Shown: positions 23,263-36,235, counted from the first letter of the stretch. The stretch is DNA of 64,000 nt from Isoetes taiwanensis (GCA_021234155.1 JAJEKV010000060.1:6534323-6598322); one strand, 5' to 3'. Numbers and translations are program-made. Notes: generated by a model not told the origin, from the sequence alone.

Positions 23263-24827
23263 TTAGAAGGCCTACGTTCACTCATTAATAGCTCAGTATT
23301 TTAGCCAGCTTGAAGAAACTTCCATAGAGTCATTTTCTTACTTACGCGCTTTGTTATAAGACTGAACATGGCTTATGGAGGACGAAATGGATCTTTGCAT
23401 AATTAGCATTCTGCAATTCATTTATTAGTTTGAACGCAGCAGAGCAATATTGGCCATATTGGGAACAAATTTAGCAGATTGTACAGGGCCCTCGCGATAA
23501 TGCCAAGAGTTCACTCTCTGAAGCCAGTTGTCATCCTTCTATGTCATTCTTCTGTAACTTAGATGCACTCCTAAGTCAATAGAGCATTGTTTTTAAGTCA
23601 ATAGACTGAGTCAATAGAGCATTGTAATTCACGTGTCTTTTTGCACGCATATCATAAGCTAAAAAATCCTCCTAGGCCTTCTTCCTCTGAGGTGGCCATG
23701 TCTAAAGAAGTGGGCATTTAATATTTGCAGAGCCTAGTCTGTTGCATAGAAGTGGGCATTTAATATTTGCAGAGCCTAGTCTGCCTAGTCTGTTGCAGAG
23801 CCTAGTCTGTTGCATAGTTGGCATTTAATATTTGCAGAGCATATTGTGGGTCATTTATGCCTCATTTTGGGCCGCAATTCGCAACTCTTTCTGCACGCTT
23901 ACCACAAGCTAGGAAATCCTCCTTGGCATTTAATATTTGCAGAGCCCTAGTCTAGTCTGTTGCATAGTTGGCATTCTATACCATCAGAATGGCAAAACGT
24001 TGTGTTGAGACAGCAATTGTACATGATAAAAAGTTTGGATTTAGACCTGCACCAAGACTTCCGCATATGCATCTATTGCTCGAGTTTCAGCGCCTCGGGT
24101 AAGCAGAACTATGCATTTCATTTCTGAATCTTCTTTGAAAAATTTTATAAGACAACATTTTCTGTTTATAAGAATGACAATTTGTTCTTTCTTGCATATA
24201 GGGGTTTTTTGGCATAAATAAGGCTGATCCAGGACTTCTTGGCCATGATTAAGTGCAATTAAGCAGAAATTCCACCTAAATTGCGAAAACCATTAGAATG
24301 CAACTAATTGCAAAACATTAGCCACTTGTCGTTAGCCAAATTTCCTGAAACTTTTACTTGATATGGCAGACCAACAAGCAAAAATTCAGGTCCAATATGC
24401 AATACTTACGATTTTTCAACCAAAAAAGCATAAAAAATCACAGTAAATAGACAGAGTGTTAGAAACAAATGGAAACCTAATCAAAGGTTCCACTAATGTA
24501 GGGGTTGCCATGGTAAAAAATTCAGTTAGAAAAGACACCTCACGTGCAACAAATCTCAGGTGCTCTATTCACGTGCATTACTTATGATTTTTTTAATGTG
24601 AATGATAATAATAAATTCGTAACTGATTCTTTGAAGATAAATGATTATAAATTAGTAACTAATTGCTCTGTTTCAGAAAGTTATGGAAATTTAGACACGA
24701 AGGCAGCAACAAGTGAAAAAAATTCCAGCATATCATAACAGAGATAAGCCTACATAGCAAGGTCGAAGCTACCAGAGGCAACATGGCACTAGGACCAAGG
24801 GGGCCAAGGGGGGTAGCAAGGTTGCCC

Positions 24828-24940
24828 TCCAAGATGGCTCAAACATGCCACCAACATGCCACCTAGGCCCAAACATGCCAAGGTGGCTCAAACATGCCGC
24901 ATGGGTTCCAACATGCCAAGATGGCTCACACATGCCACGC
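24828..24940. repeat. Minisatellite array E
   Basis: About five units, the shortest array. The break into cgcagagcaatattgg is at a different unit than in array C. Confidence 0.85.
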
Positions 24941-25239
24941 AGAGCAATATTGGCCATATTGGGAACAAATTTAGCAGATTGTACAGGGCCCTCGCGATAA
25001 CGCCAAGAGTTCACTCTCTGAAGCCAGTTGTCATCCTTCTATGTCATTCTTCTGTAACTTAGATGCACTCCTAAGTCAATAGAGCATTGTTTTTAAGTCA
25101 ATAGACTGAGTCAATAGAGCATTGTAATTCACGTCAATAGAGCACCTGAGATTTGTTGCACGTGAGGTGTCTTTTCTAACTGAATTTTTTACCATGGCAA
25201 CCCCTACATTAGTGGAACCTTTGATTAGGTTTCCATTTG

Positions 25240-25417
25240 GCAGCCTGCGTGTCATGTTTGAGCTGCCTTGGCATGTTTGATCCTAGGTGGCATGTTGGAA
25301 CCCACGTGGCATGTGTGAGCCATCTTGGCATGTTGGAACCCATGCGGCATGTTTGAGCCACCTTGGCATGTTTGGGCCTAGGTGGCATGTTGATGGCATG
25401 TTTGAGCCATCTTGGAG
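25240..25417. repeat. Minisatellite array F (inverted)
   Basis: The same unit in reverse orientation (ggcatgttggaacccacg...), about eight copies. Confidence 0.85.
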
Positions 25418-26663
25418 GGCAACCTTGCTACCCCCCTTGGCCCCCTTGGTCCCTAGTGCCATGTTGCCTCTGGTAGCTTCGACCTTGCTATGTAGGCTTA
25501 TCTCTGTTATGATATGCTGGAATTTTTTTCACTTGTTGCTGCCTCCGTGCTTAAATTTCCATAACTTTCTGAAACAGAGCAATTAGTTACTAATTTATAA
25601 TCATTTATCTTCAAAGAATCAGTTACAAATTTATTATTATCATTCACATTCAAAAAATCATAAGTAATGCATGCTTTGGCTTTGTTCTTTGATTTTTGCT
25701 ATGTGTTTGCATATTTGTTTCTTGGTCTAACTTGCACCTGAGATTTGTTGCACGTGAGAATTTTTTACCATGGCAACCCCTACATTAGTGGAACCTTTGA
25801 TTAGGTTTCCATTTGTTTCTAATTTTCTGTCTATTATTTATGTGATTTTTATGCTTTTTGGTTGAAAAATCGTAAGTATTGCATATTTGGACCAGTAAAA
25901 GTTTCAGGAAATTTGGCTAACGAACAAGCGGCTAATGTTTTGCAATTAGTTGCAACAAAATGACCAACAATATGCTCTGCAAATATTAAATGCCAACAGA
26001 CTAGGCTCTGCAACAGACTAGGCTCTGCAAATATTAAATGCCCACTTCTATGCAACAGACTAGGCTCTGCAAATATTAAATGCCCACTTCTTTAGACATG
26101 GCCACCTCAGAGGAAGAAGGCCAAGGAGGATTTTTTAGCTTGTGATATGCGTGCAAAAAGACACATGAATTACAATGCTCTATTGACTCAGTCCATTGAC
26201 TTAAAAACAATGCTCTATTGACTTAGGAGTGCCTCTACAGAAGAAGAATGACATAGCTTAGAAGGATGACAGCAAGTCATCCTTCTAAGAAGGATGACTT
26301 GCTGTCCTTCTTAGAAGGATAAGGATGAGAGTGAACTCTTGGCGTTATCGCAAGGGCCCTGTACAATCTGCTAAATTTGTTCCCAATATGGCCAATATTG
26401 CTCTGCTGCATTCAAACTAATAAATGAATTGCAGAATGCTAATTCATAAGCCATGTTCGGTCTTATAACAAAGCGCGTAAGTAAGAAAATGACTCTATGG
26501 AAGTTTCTTCAAGCTGGCTAAAATACTGAGCTCTTAATGAGTGATCGTTCTAATCTCTTCACGTGGACGCAATGAATGTCGACAAAGACCAAATATAGAA
26601 AAGAAGATGTCGACAAAGACTATCTACAGGAAAAAGACAAAGTGTGAGGCAGGATTTAATGTA

Positions 26664-27003
26664 GGGGCATGTTTGAGCCTAGATGGCATGTTGGAGCCTA
26701 GATGGCATGTTTGAGTCACCTTGGCATGTTAGAGCCTAGGTCGCATGTTGGAGGCCGCATGGCATGTTTGAGCCACCTTGGCATGTTGGAGCCTTGGTGG
26801 CATGTTGGCGTGCTTGGGCCACCTTGGCAGCCTGCGTGTCATGTTTGAGCTGCCTTGGCATGTTTGATCCTAGGTGGCATGTTGGAACCCACGTGGCATG
26901 TGTGAGCCATCTTGGCATGTTGGAACCCATGCGGCATGTTTGAGCCACCTTGGCATGTTTGGGCCTAGGTGGCATGTTGGTGGCATGTTTGAGCCATCTT
27001 GGA
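26664..27003. repeat. Minisatellite array G (inverted)
   Basis: About 17 inverted units, the counterpart of array A in the left arm. The unit order matches array A reversed. Confidence 0.9.
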
Positions 27004-28410
27004 GGGCAACCTTGCTACCCCCCTTGGCCCCCTTGGTCCCTAGTGCCATGTTGCCTCTGGTAGCTTCGACCTTGCTATGTAGGCTTATCTACGTATGATG
27101 ATATCTTTGGAATTTTTTCACTTGTTTCGCCTCGGGTGCTTAAATTTCCATAACTTTCTGAAACAGAGCAATTAGTTACTAATCTATAATCATTTATCTT
27201 CAAAGAATCAGTTACAAATTTATTATTATCATTCACATTCAAAAAATCATAAGTAATGCATGCTTTGGCTTTGTTCTTTGATTTTTGCTATGTGTTTGCA
27301 TATTTGTTTCTTGGTCTAACTTGCACCTGAGATTTGTTGCACGTGAGAATTTTTTACCATGGCAACCCCTACATTAGTGGAACCTTTGATTAGGTTTCCA
27401 TTTGTTTCTAACGCTCTGTCTATTTACTGTGATTTTTTATGCTTTTTTGGTTGAAAAATCGTAAGTATTGCATATTTGGACCAGTAAAAGTTTCAGGAAA
27501 TTTGGCTAACGAACAAGCGGCTAATGTTTTGCAATTAGTTGCAACAAAATGACCAACAATATGCTCTGCAAATATTAAATGCCAACAGACTAGGCTCTGC
27601 AACAGACTAGGCTCTGCAAATATTAAATGCCCACTTCTATGCAACAGACTAGGCTCTGCAAATATTAAATGCCCACTTCTTTAGACATGGCCACCTCAGA
27701 GGAAGAAGGCCAAGGAGGATTTTTTAGCTTGTGATATGCGTGCAAAAAGACACATGAATTACAATGCTCTATTGACTCCGTCTATTGACTTAAAAACAAT
27801 GCTCTATTGAGTCAGGAGTGCCTCTACAGAAGAAGAAGAATGACATAGCTTAGAAGGATGACAGCAAGTCATCCTTCTAAGAAGGATGACTTGCTGTCCT
27901 TCTTAGAAGGATAAGGATGAGAGTGAACTCTTGGCTGTACAATCTGCTGAATTTGTTCCCAATAGTTATGGCCAATATTGCTCTGCTGCGTTCAAACTAA
28001 TAAATGAATTGCAGAATGCTAATTATGCAAAGAGCCATTTCGTACTCCATAAGCCATGTTCGATCTTCCAACAAAGCGCGTAAGTAAGTTCTTCAAGCTG
28101 GCTAAAATACTGAGCTCTTAATGAGTGATCGTAGGCCTAGGCCTTCTGGCGCAATGAATGTCGACAAACAGAAAAGAAGGTGTCGACAAAGACTAAGTTA
28201 TCTACAGGAAAAAGAGATGCCCTCTAATTTAACGTTATGCAAAGTAAACTGGGGTCTTGATTCTGGAGAGAGAATGGGCCGGTCTTTCTTTCGGGACAAT
28301 CCACACAAAATGCCATAACCCAAGTCAAGCCAAAAAAAAGAGTTAGTTTTTTACTGCACATCATGGACGTTCATCTAAACGCAGGAAATTTCCACGTTAG
28401 CAACCCTTCT

Positions 28411-28480
28411 CTGCTGTATATATTGCACCACCTTCTCTTATACAAATGTACTCAGTTCTCCTATCCAATCACAGAGAAAA
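28411..28480 (+). promoter_or_regulatory. TATA promoter of cysteine-rich protein gene
   Basis: tgtatatatt at 28415-28424 lies 57 bases before the start codon. The same element is present in the left copy near 16430-16440. Confidence 0.65.
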
Positions 28481-29856
28481 ATGGCAAGCCCAGTGCTGGT
28501 ATTTGCAGCCATAGCTAGCCTGCTGGCACTTGGGGTTACGGCATTCAACGTGTCAAAGATCGAACCGCTAAGTAAGTCTAAAAGTGTGGTTAGATAGAGC
28601 AAAGTTGAAGAATGTTATAACATTTCAATTGGTTGGTTTGTTGCAGAGGGAGAAGCTTGTATGGGGGTCTCGAAAGCCTGCTTTGCTGATTTATGGTACA
28701 GGGGATTTGGAGTGCCCCCTTATTTGTGCCCAGACGAGGTCGAGTTCGAAAAGGAGGCGGGAGGTCAGTGCGTTATGAACCGCCCGGATGAGGCAAGGTA
28801 CGAAAAGGATGGGCAGATGTGTTTCAAACGATGCAATCCTGGTTACAGTGCAGAGGGAGATCTGTGCGTTATGAACTGCCCTCCCGGATTTTCCACCACC
28901 GGAGATTTCTGCACCAAAATGTGGGCCAAAGGCTGCTGTTGCACCGGATGCTGTAATGGCTGCCCCGCCGGATCTAAAGACGTTGGTTGTTTCTGCGCTC
29001 AATCCATCCATCGCCATAACTATTCTCGTGGCCTCCCATCAGACATGGTCTGCCCTGGAGGACAGGTAAAAGTCATTGCTGTTTTCTTCACAATGCATAT
29101 AGATTGCTAGATAGGCTAGATGGTATTTTTACGTCAATTGTCAATCGTCATTTCTAGATCAATTTGTCAATTGTCAATTTCTAGACTAAGAAAGTGTAAG
29201 AAAAATCAGTTAGTGACTGACTTCCACACCATACCACTTGGCGCCATCCTATTACTTAGTAACTTATATCCTTATCCCACTTCGCAGCATCCTATGACGA
29301 CGCTTACCACATATGGCGACAATGATATAGACTCATCATGCTTTTCTTTTTGTCACAGAAATTGTATGACGGATTATGCTACCCCGAATGCCCCACTGGG
29401 TACAAAGGAATGGGCCCAATGTGCTGGGAAGAGAATCACAAATATGGATTTCAGTGTAGTCCATATCTATATGCCACGGAGGAACGCACATGTGAAATGG
29501 TGAAGGAACACCTCGATTGCATAGACGAAGGATTGCAAAATGGCTGTCTTGCTGCTTTCTTGGGATCTACCGTATTACCAGTGCTGACCATGGAGGGGGC
29601 TGCAAGGATTTGCAAGAATAATATGCTCCAAGGTGCGAATGCCATCAATACGATTATGCAACTGACCAATGCTAAAATATGCAACCCAATTGCTACTACA
29701 ATGTGTCTCATGCAAACTTCTAATATTGGAAACATCAAAAGTATCACAGGAAGCATTATGGTAACCGCAAGTTCAACCCAAACAACCACTGAAAGTATTA
29801 GTGCTACCGAAAGTGTCACAGAAAGTAGCAGTTCCACCCAAACCCAACAAGTGTGA
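28481..29856 (+). CDS. Secreted cysteine-rich protein, three exons
   Basis: Exons 28481-28571, 28647-29065 and 29359-29856 join in frame, with GTAAGT/TTGCAG and GTAAAA/TCACAG splice sites, to give about 335 residues. Residues 1-21 form a signal peptide (hydrophobic VLVFAAIASLLALGVTA). The body has many Cys in spaced repeats of the type CxxxCPxG(Y/F), including CNPGY, NCPPGF and ECPTGYKGMGPMCWE, plus a dense cluster GCCCTGCCNGC. The last 45 residues are rich in Ser, Thr and Gln and are probably glycosylated. No transmembrane helix follows the signal, so a secreted or wall-associated product is likely. I do not recognise the family by name; the repeats recall EGF-like or growth-factor-receptor-like Cys modules only loosely. 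A broken inverted copy is at 12512-16374. Confidence 0.8.
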
Positions 29857-32606
29857 CAGGAGTGTTAGCGCCAACACTATCCTTGACTTATTATAGGCCT
29901 ATGACGTATTTCATTCGGTCTCATATGACTTGGGATCTATAATAAACATCTACTCAATATCTATGTTATTTAGTCGTTTGGGTTTGGGACCTATAATAAA
30001 CATCTACTCATATCGATTTTACTTAGTCACGATCGTCATGCCTTGCAAATGTTAAATCAAATGGTGTATGTATGCTGTATTTTTTGGAAAGACATGTTTT
30101 AAACATACAACATTTCTTCAGTTCTAAACCTGTGGGGTAACGTCCAACCTCGTGTCAGCAATTTATGTAGCAATTCATGTATTTGTAATTGTGGAATTGT
30201 ATTAACATTCAATCTAGAGTCAGCAATTTATGTAGCAATTCACGTATCTGTAGTTGTGGAGTTGCAGGTATTTCACTTAAGAGACTATAATAGAAAATGA
30301 AATAGTATTTTAACGTCCACTTGAGAATTAGTTGGTTACACAATTGGAGGCAATACGAGACAATTGAACTGACCTGATGCCGGGATAATCTCTTGTTCTA
30401 GCTCTAATTAGCTACTCTCAACTGGTTGATTAACTTAGGTAATGCATATACTATCTCTCTGCAACTTAAGTAACATTCCACAAATGAATCTAAAGCGGTG
30501 TTTACATCTCATCAATGGCAAATTTACTTTTTGAAAAAAATCCTGCATGATTTTTAGACAAAGTTGACTTGCTTTTACGGGGCATGGTATTTGAGAAGCC
30601 TGCAATGTTAGGGTTTTTCCTCCCAAGTGGGGGTTTTTTCATCCCACTCAGTAGGGTTCCCAACAAAAGAACTATCCATATTACATTGTTTGTTTTGGTG
30701 TTGGGGTTTTTGCTTTTTAAAACCACATTTTGGAATGATTTGATAAGATTCATAGGCCTCGGCCTCTTAAGTGTACTACTTAAAATAAACTTCCTTCCTT
30801 CCTTTATTGAAAAAAAATGGTGCATGAAGCTTCATAGACAAAGTTGTATCACACTTTTACAATACATTTGCTTAGTAAGCAATGTCAGATGGAATGCTCT
30901 GCAATAACCTAGAGCATATATGCAAGCTAATGGAGAAGACAAGTCACTTCCACACTCATCACATCTCCATTCTCACGCAACAAAAGAAGCTCTATCCATC
31001 CATATTACTTAAAATATTGGTAACACTATAAAAGAGGATCCTTAGCCGTAAAAATCTTGTTAATTTTTAAAACCACATTTTGGAATGATTTGATAAGATT
31101 TATATTGGCATATCTAAGAAGCTTCTTAGCTTAAGAGTACTACTATTGACACCCAAGTTTTATGGTGAGAAGATGATTTCTTTGGGGTTGTTTGAGTTTC
31201 ACATGGCAATTTATCTAATAGAATAAATTTTTGCCTAGAATATCAATACATGGATTTGTATGACTAAAACTTTCTCATAAAAGATTTAGGAGATTGGAAA
31301 TAGGAGGTTAGCATCTTTGTCTTGCCCTCGAATGGCTAGAACGTGAGTCTGAAAAGTGGCAAGTTCTATCTCCATAATTATCAACTTCTCCTTTCACCTC
31401 TTAGCTAAAAGAATTTTGCATTTGATAACAAATGTGCATATTTGACAAAGGCCAATCAAGTTTCCTATAAAGCTTAAAATGTTCAGCATGAATATGTGTC
31501 TATTATAAAAGAGGATCTACATGTTGCAGCCCCGAAAAATGTCCTTTATGGTTTTACAAACACATTCTTTTGTTCAAACTTGCTTAGGAGTCGCCATGAT
31601 TGACATCGGAGTGATTTTCTTAGGAGGTGAATATTGGTAAACTCAGGTGGGAAGAATGATAGGAAGAACGGTAGGAAAAATAGTAGGAAGAAGGGTAGGA
31701 AGAACGCCTGAATTAGTTGACCTTATCACATGGCATTTATCTAATTTCCTATGAATTTTTGCCTAGAATAGATACCTCAAATAGCAAAAAGCTGGTCCAC
31801 TCAAAATGGTCGAAGAAATTAAACGACAAAAGATAATGCAATGCACACACACTGCATTCCTTCCTAAATTGAAAAATTAAAAATGATGTCAAAGACAATG
31901 CAATTCCAGGGAGTAAGGCTGGGGAACTTTGATCTACGTTGAGTTGGCCTTGAGCTTTCTCTTCTAATTCCATTTGAATTTTTTTGCTTTAAAGAGAGAT
32001 TGCTTGCATTTACATCTAGGGGTTTCATTTGTTCCCCAACACTTTCTATTTAGCTCATTCTATAACAGGCATACATACCAAATTTTTTATTGGAGGAGCA
32101 TAGGCAATTTGACACAGATATTCATACCCAAGCTTTGGAACTGATACAACTTTGCTCCAGAAATATCGTGGTGACCAAGGGAAAAAGGAAAAATGTGTTT
32201 CATGCTCCCTAATTCTACAGCCACCAGAATGATATTAATAAATAATCAATTAGCAAGATGTCGCTGGTGAGCAGTGCTATGTTCAAGTTCTTTCCTAAAA
32301 TCTGATGCAGCATCCATTTCAATGGAGTATCTCAGGAGGGCAAACATAAGAAGATTTCTTTGATCCATAAGAAGAAGGAGAACATTGCACCTTAAGAGAC
32401 TTGCATCTCCATCTTTAAGATTTAGAATACATAGTTTCTATTAAGCACCCATATTTCTAATATTTTCTGACATAACAATCCAACTAATAAAATTATCATC
32501 CAGCATAGAACTATGGTAAAGACTTATAATGCATGCAAAAGCTGAATGATTCTTCTTCATTTGGACATGGCCAATTTGCGCCCTAGACATGGCTACTAAT
32601 GATTCT
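29857..32606. other. Right-arm spacer without genes
   Basis: No credible ORF is seen. The left arm has the same sequence inverted. A piece near 31515-31560 (gatctacatgttgcagcccc...) also flanks a LINE at 55060-55115. Confidence 0.5.
30530..30805. mobile_element. Insertion of about 270 bp only in right arm
   Basis: The left arm and the two other copies of this region (47680-47710, 51470-51490) run straight across, while the right arm has extra sequence between caatggcaaattta and ttgaaaaaaaatggtgc. The insert has no recognisable ends. Confidence 0.55.
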
Positions 32607-32701
32607 CCACATCTATTCGGTATTAACTCTTTGGAACAGGCCACTTTTTGACAATTCATCAAAAGCCAGCAGCCTTTCAAGGGTTCCGAAGCCAGCTATG
32701 G

Positions 32702-32990
32702 CGGCAAAAGAAGAAGTAGTACAGTTTTTTCACATCGGTGTTTGGACTTCATAATTCTAGCATTTTAATAGTTGTGGCTTAGCTGTTTTACAGTTGCAAG
32801 TTGAAGCATGACTATAGCACGTATTGTTATGAATGTTGTTTGGACTTCATGATTTTAGTATCTTTACTAGAAATGTAAGCCCGGCGATGTCCATGTGGAA
32901 TGGGTAGATGTGATACAATTTGTAAGTCGAATAAAAAGTTATAAACAAAATCATGTTTGTACACGTAATGAAGCGCCTAGTTTAAAGGAT
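32702..32990. repeat. Dispersed repeat, copy 1
   Basis: About 290 bases match 44540-44850, including gacttcatgattttagtatc and aatgtaagccc. A few small indels separate the copies. The class is unknown. Confidence 0.75.
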
Positions 32991-33109
32991 TTAGGGTTTA
33001 AGGTAGAACTTGACAGGTCAACTCTTTGGAATTGTCTCCATATTTAAAAAATATAAATTTACTTGACGTGTAGTCATAAAGTCTACACCCGAAAAGCCTA
33101 ATATGCGAT

Positions 33110-33215
33110 GTGACGACATGGTTGATAAACCTTAAATCCCCAAAATTATATGTGAAGACATGGTTGATAAACCCATAATGTGCAGTCTGATGACATGGTT
33201 GATAACATTGTATGC
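33110..33215. repeat. Three short gacatggttgataa repeats
   Basis: gacatggttgataa(a/c) occurs at about 33116, 33155 and 33190 in an AT-rich spacer. Confidence 0.7.
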
Positions 33216-33274
33216 TCCATCTAACCCTAAACCTTAAATTCTAAACCTGAATGCATGGTTTATGGAGCAAAAGC

Positions 33275-33323
33275 TGAATGATTCTTCTTCATTTGGACAT
33301 GGCCAATTTGCGCCCTAGACATG
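33275..33323 (+). repeat. Third copy of inverted-repeat outer edge
   Basis: The sequence repeats 32536-32585 directly (gcaaaagctgaatgattc ... gccctagacatg) and runs straight into the foldback element. Confidence 0.8.
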
Positions 33324-33903
33324 CACCCCTACAACATCCTTAAGGCCCCGAAGGGGCCAAAATTTTTTTTAGTTAACACAAACCATTAATACACAACTAC
33401 CATTAACATTATTTATCAACACAAACCATTGCATTTGACACATTTAAATTAAAATCCCCCTTAAACCCCCTTTGGTTTGGGTGCATATTCACACGGGGGG
33501 TTACTCCGGGCAACGAGAGCTGTCGGATGGGCATATTTGCCCTTTATTCCAAGATCTGGACCGTACATAGCGATCCTCGTTTGTGGGGTATGCATGTACA
33601 AGTTTTTATATACTGTATATTAAAGTTTGCAAAATACTATAAGGATTGAGAGAATGTACTTAATGGTGTTAATTTTGTACATGTATTGTAAATTTTTTTG
33701 GGCTCTCGCTGCCCTACGTAACCCCCCGTGTGAATATGCACCCAAACCAAAGGGGGTTTAAGGGGGATTTTAATTTAAATGTGTCAAATGCAATGGTTTG
33801 TGTTGATAAATAATGTTAATGGTAGTTGTGTATTAATGGTTTGTGTTAACTAAAAAAAATTTTGGCCCCTTCGGGGCCTTAAGGATGTTGTAGGGGTGCA
33901 TGT
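33319..33903. mobile_element. Foldback/MITE element with 186 bp arms
   Basis: The left arm 33319-33504 and right arm 33718-33903 are near-perfect reverse complements around a 213-base loop. The ends read acatgcacccctacaac and its complement. Within each arm is a small GC palindrome (ggccccgaaggggcc). There is no coding capacity, so it is non-autonomous. A copy lacking the left arm is at 12781-13165. Confidence 0.9.
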
Positions 33904-36047
33904 AATATTGTGCATGGAGTTTCCTTAGTGCATGTAATATTGTGCATATAATATCTGTGCATGGAGATTCCTTAGTGCATATGAATCATACTAGAAAATG
34001 GTAATAGAGCTAAAAACAGAAAACATTAGTTCAAGACCAAATCTGAATAGAACAAGTGCAGCAACAAAACTAAGAATCTAGAAACATGCTAACAATGCCA
34101 AGACTACCATCATGGAAATTTCTATTTCTGTAAATTTTTTGCCTATAAAATGAACCACCCGGGAAGTCAAATCACAATAACTAATACCTACCTTCTTCAA
34201 GCTACATATTCCATATACTGGATACAATTGGTTACCCAAGACAATATGTACTAAGGATACCGCTTGGAAGACAAAGCATCTTCATGGCTTTGCACATAAG
34301 CTTGTACTTCCCACAAGAAATGCTTCAGTCTCTTCCTGACATAAATATAGTTATTCACTTACTGAGAGCAGCAGTTGTAGAAGCTAGCCTTCTAAACACT
34401 ATTGCAAACTTCTACTGCAAGAGAACTTATCAAAAGACAGTCTCAAATGTGTTCAACTTGGTGGCGGTGTTCAGTCTCTACACACCCCCAACCCCCCACC
34501 CGAACAAGAAAACTAGAAAACTGCCAATTCTTTTGTATCAAACTCTTTCATATGAAACATTCCAGAACATGGGCTGCTCAAGCAATAGGGACTTCAAGAA
34601 GCATAGGGACTCCATCTTTTAGCAGAACCAGAGATGACTGTTATGCACATGGTCGTCCATATAGAAGCATATGGGTAAATCTCTTTCATGCCATTCACTA
34701 TCCTTGGACATGGAGTGGAGTATGTACTGAATAGATTATGCACCTGCCAACACCCCACATGGACATTATCAAATTACTAATGTGACATCATGTAAAATAT
34801 AAGATGCATTAACCTGAATGTCGCATTAGCGGTCCCAAATGTTATATAATCACCATCCTACTGCTTTTGGATCTGAGAAAGGCTCACTAGATACAAATCA
34901 AATAGTTCAAAGGCCCATGGTTTGATATAGTGGCATTTGAAGCTAAACCTGATGCTAAATCCATACCCCAATCCTGAGCAGAATGCAAGGCTCTTATCTC
35001 CACATGGACAAAAGGTCAGCATTTGTTGCTGCCTTAGATCTGCAAAGTTTGGCAGGCCCCTGCTTTATCCACCCACATCTATAGCTGAGTCGATTGTGAA
35101 AATCAATGATGCTGCTGGCCTGATCTGCAGTAAATTAACTGGTTGGCTTGCATCCTTGGGATAGGGTTTGGGCCTTACCGCATCCGCGTAAACCAATTAC
35201 AAAGGGGTGGCCCATCTTGGACGCAGAGGAAGAGGTCTTACTCATTTGAAGGCCAGCTCATTACATCATATTTTATGGTAATGTTCTCTAATGAGTCAAA
35301 CGCCTCTGCAAATGCACAACCATAAACTTTAGGAACAATATGCAATTAAACAGGAAAAAAATGCTATTTCAACTAGACAATAAGATCATGTTCTCACTAT
35401 CAGTGTCGGCTGAAACAGTGTCCTAGCTGCTTAGGAAAAGTGTACACAATGCGGCAATGACATTGCTTACCACTAGTATATTGAGGAATAGCAGCGCTGA
35501 AGCTGAGAAAACATAAAGTGCCCGCATGATAATCCAGCAGACAAATCTAGAAACAAACAAGAATCGAGCCCCAAAACGTAGAAGTCCATAGACAAAACAA
35601 TTCTTACCACCAGCTCTTCCTGCCAATTCTATCTGCCCGAGTTCAAGCCCTAAAAGTTGAAAATATCGTCATGTCTACTCTGCAGGAGAAAGAAGAAGCC
35701 CTTCTATTCCTATAAGCTTGTACTGTAACAGGGAGGTTTTGTGTTCCCGGAATTGGAAGGGGCTTTGCTTATGACCTATATGTACACGAATAACGCATGT
35801 TCAGCTCAGAAAGCTGAGGGAAAATGAAATCCTCTTGCATATTTGCTCTACAAAATACCTTGGCTCTGGCACTGAACAAGATTAATGGAACAACCATCTC
35901 GTGCTCCTCCGAAATGGATAAACAGTAAAGAGAACCCGTGTGTTTGGTGCCCTAAAATACAAGATGTCTATATATGCATGCAAGTTCTAAAAATATAACG
36001 GATCAGACCATTGGAAAGTGCTATTTAAATTCATGCAAAGTGTATCT
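33904..36047. other. Spacer; possible exon remnant near 35423-35650 (-)
   Basis: No gene can be supported. On the minus strand, sequence just right of 35626 reads GLELGQIELAGRAG up to a GTAAG-like donor, and 34930-35160 has protein-like stretches in one frame, but there are stops and I recognise no family. Confidence 0.3.
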
Positions 36048-36164
36048 GCACTCTAGATGTACGCATTAGTACATCTATTCAAATACATCACAAAATCATA
36101 GTAAAACCATGTTGAAAAGCGTACAAAAATACAAAAATAACCCCCTGTTATTATGCTACATATT
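36048..36164 (+). repeat. Second copy of the 119 bp repeat
   Basis: It matches 15070-15188 (gcactctagatgtacgcat to ccccctgttattatgctac). Here it is followed by cggtattaactcttcggaac, which also occurs right after the outer edge of the large inverted repeat (about 32615). Confidence 0.8.
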
Positions 36165-36235
36165 CGGTATTAACTCTTCGGAACAGGCCACTTTTTGACA
36201 ATTCATCAAAACCTTAGGGTGAAGAAGAATACCTT

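Larger units (their letters stand above)
20020..25125. repeat. Direct tandem array of 1.6-1.8 kb units
   Basis: At least three long units follow one another in the same orientation. Fixed markers are 1,597 bases apart in the first pair (21198 and 22795; 21607 and 23204). The next unit is about 200 bases longer because it keeps a block present at 23230-23440. Each unit holds a G-rich conserved block, a short minisatellite array, AT-rich spacer and repeats of catttaatatttgcagagcc. The repeated small ORFs along these units come from the repeat itself. Near 24540 the copy order changes and the sequence turns into the opposite orientation at about 25130. Confidence 0.85.
25240..32606. repeat. Right arm of giant inverted repeat
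   Basis: This is the reverse complement of the left arm, ending at 32606 opposite the LTR junction at 10031. It carries the intact gene copy (28481-29856). Between 25240 and 28110 it contains two inverted copies of the 1.6 kb repeat unit. A block of 30300-31510 is repeated a third and fourth time at 47443-48371 and 51225-52155. Confidence 0.85.

Noticed and set aside
17846-27098. Recurring small ORFs with the MACWNPRGMCEPSWHVG pattern on both strands
   Set aside because: They are translations of the 19-20 bp minisatellite. The unit allows open frames by chance and no start context, promoter or frame conservation beyond the repeat exists.
30569-30907. Hydrophobic ORF in the right arm
   Set aside because: It lies across the right-arm-specific insertion and its junction; the left arm and two other copies lack it.
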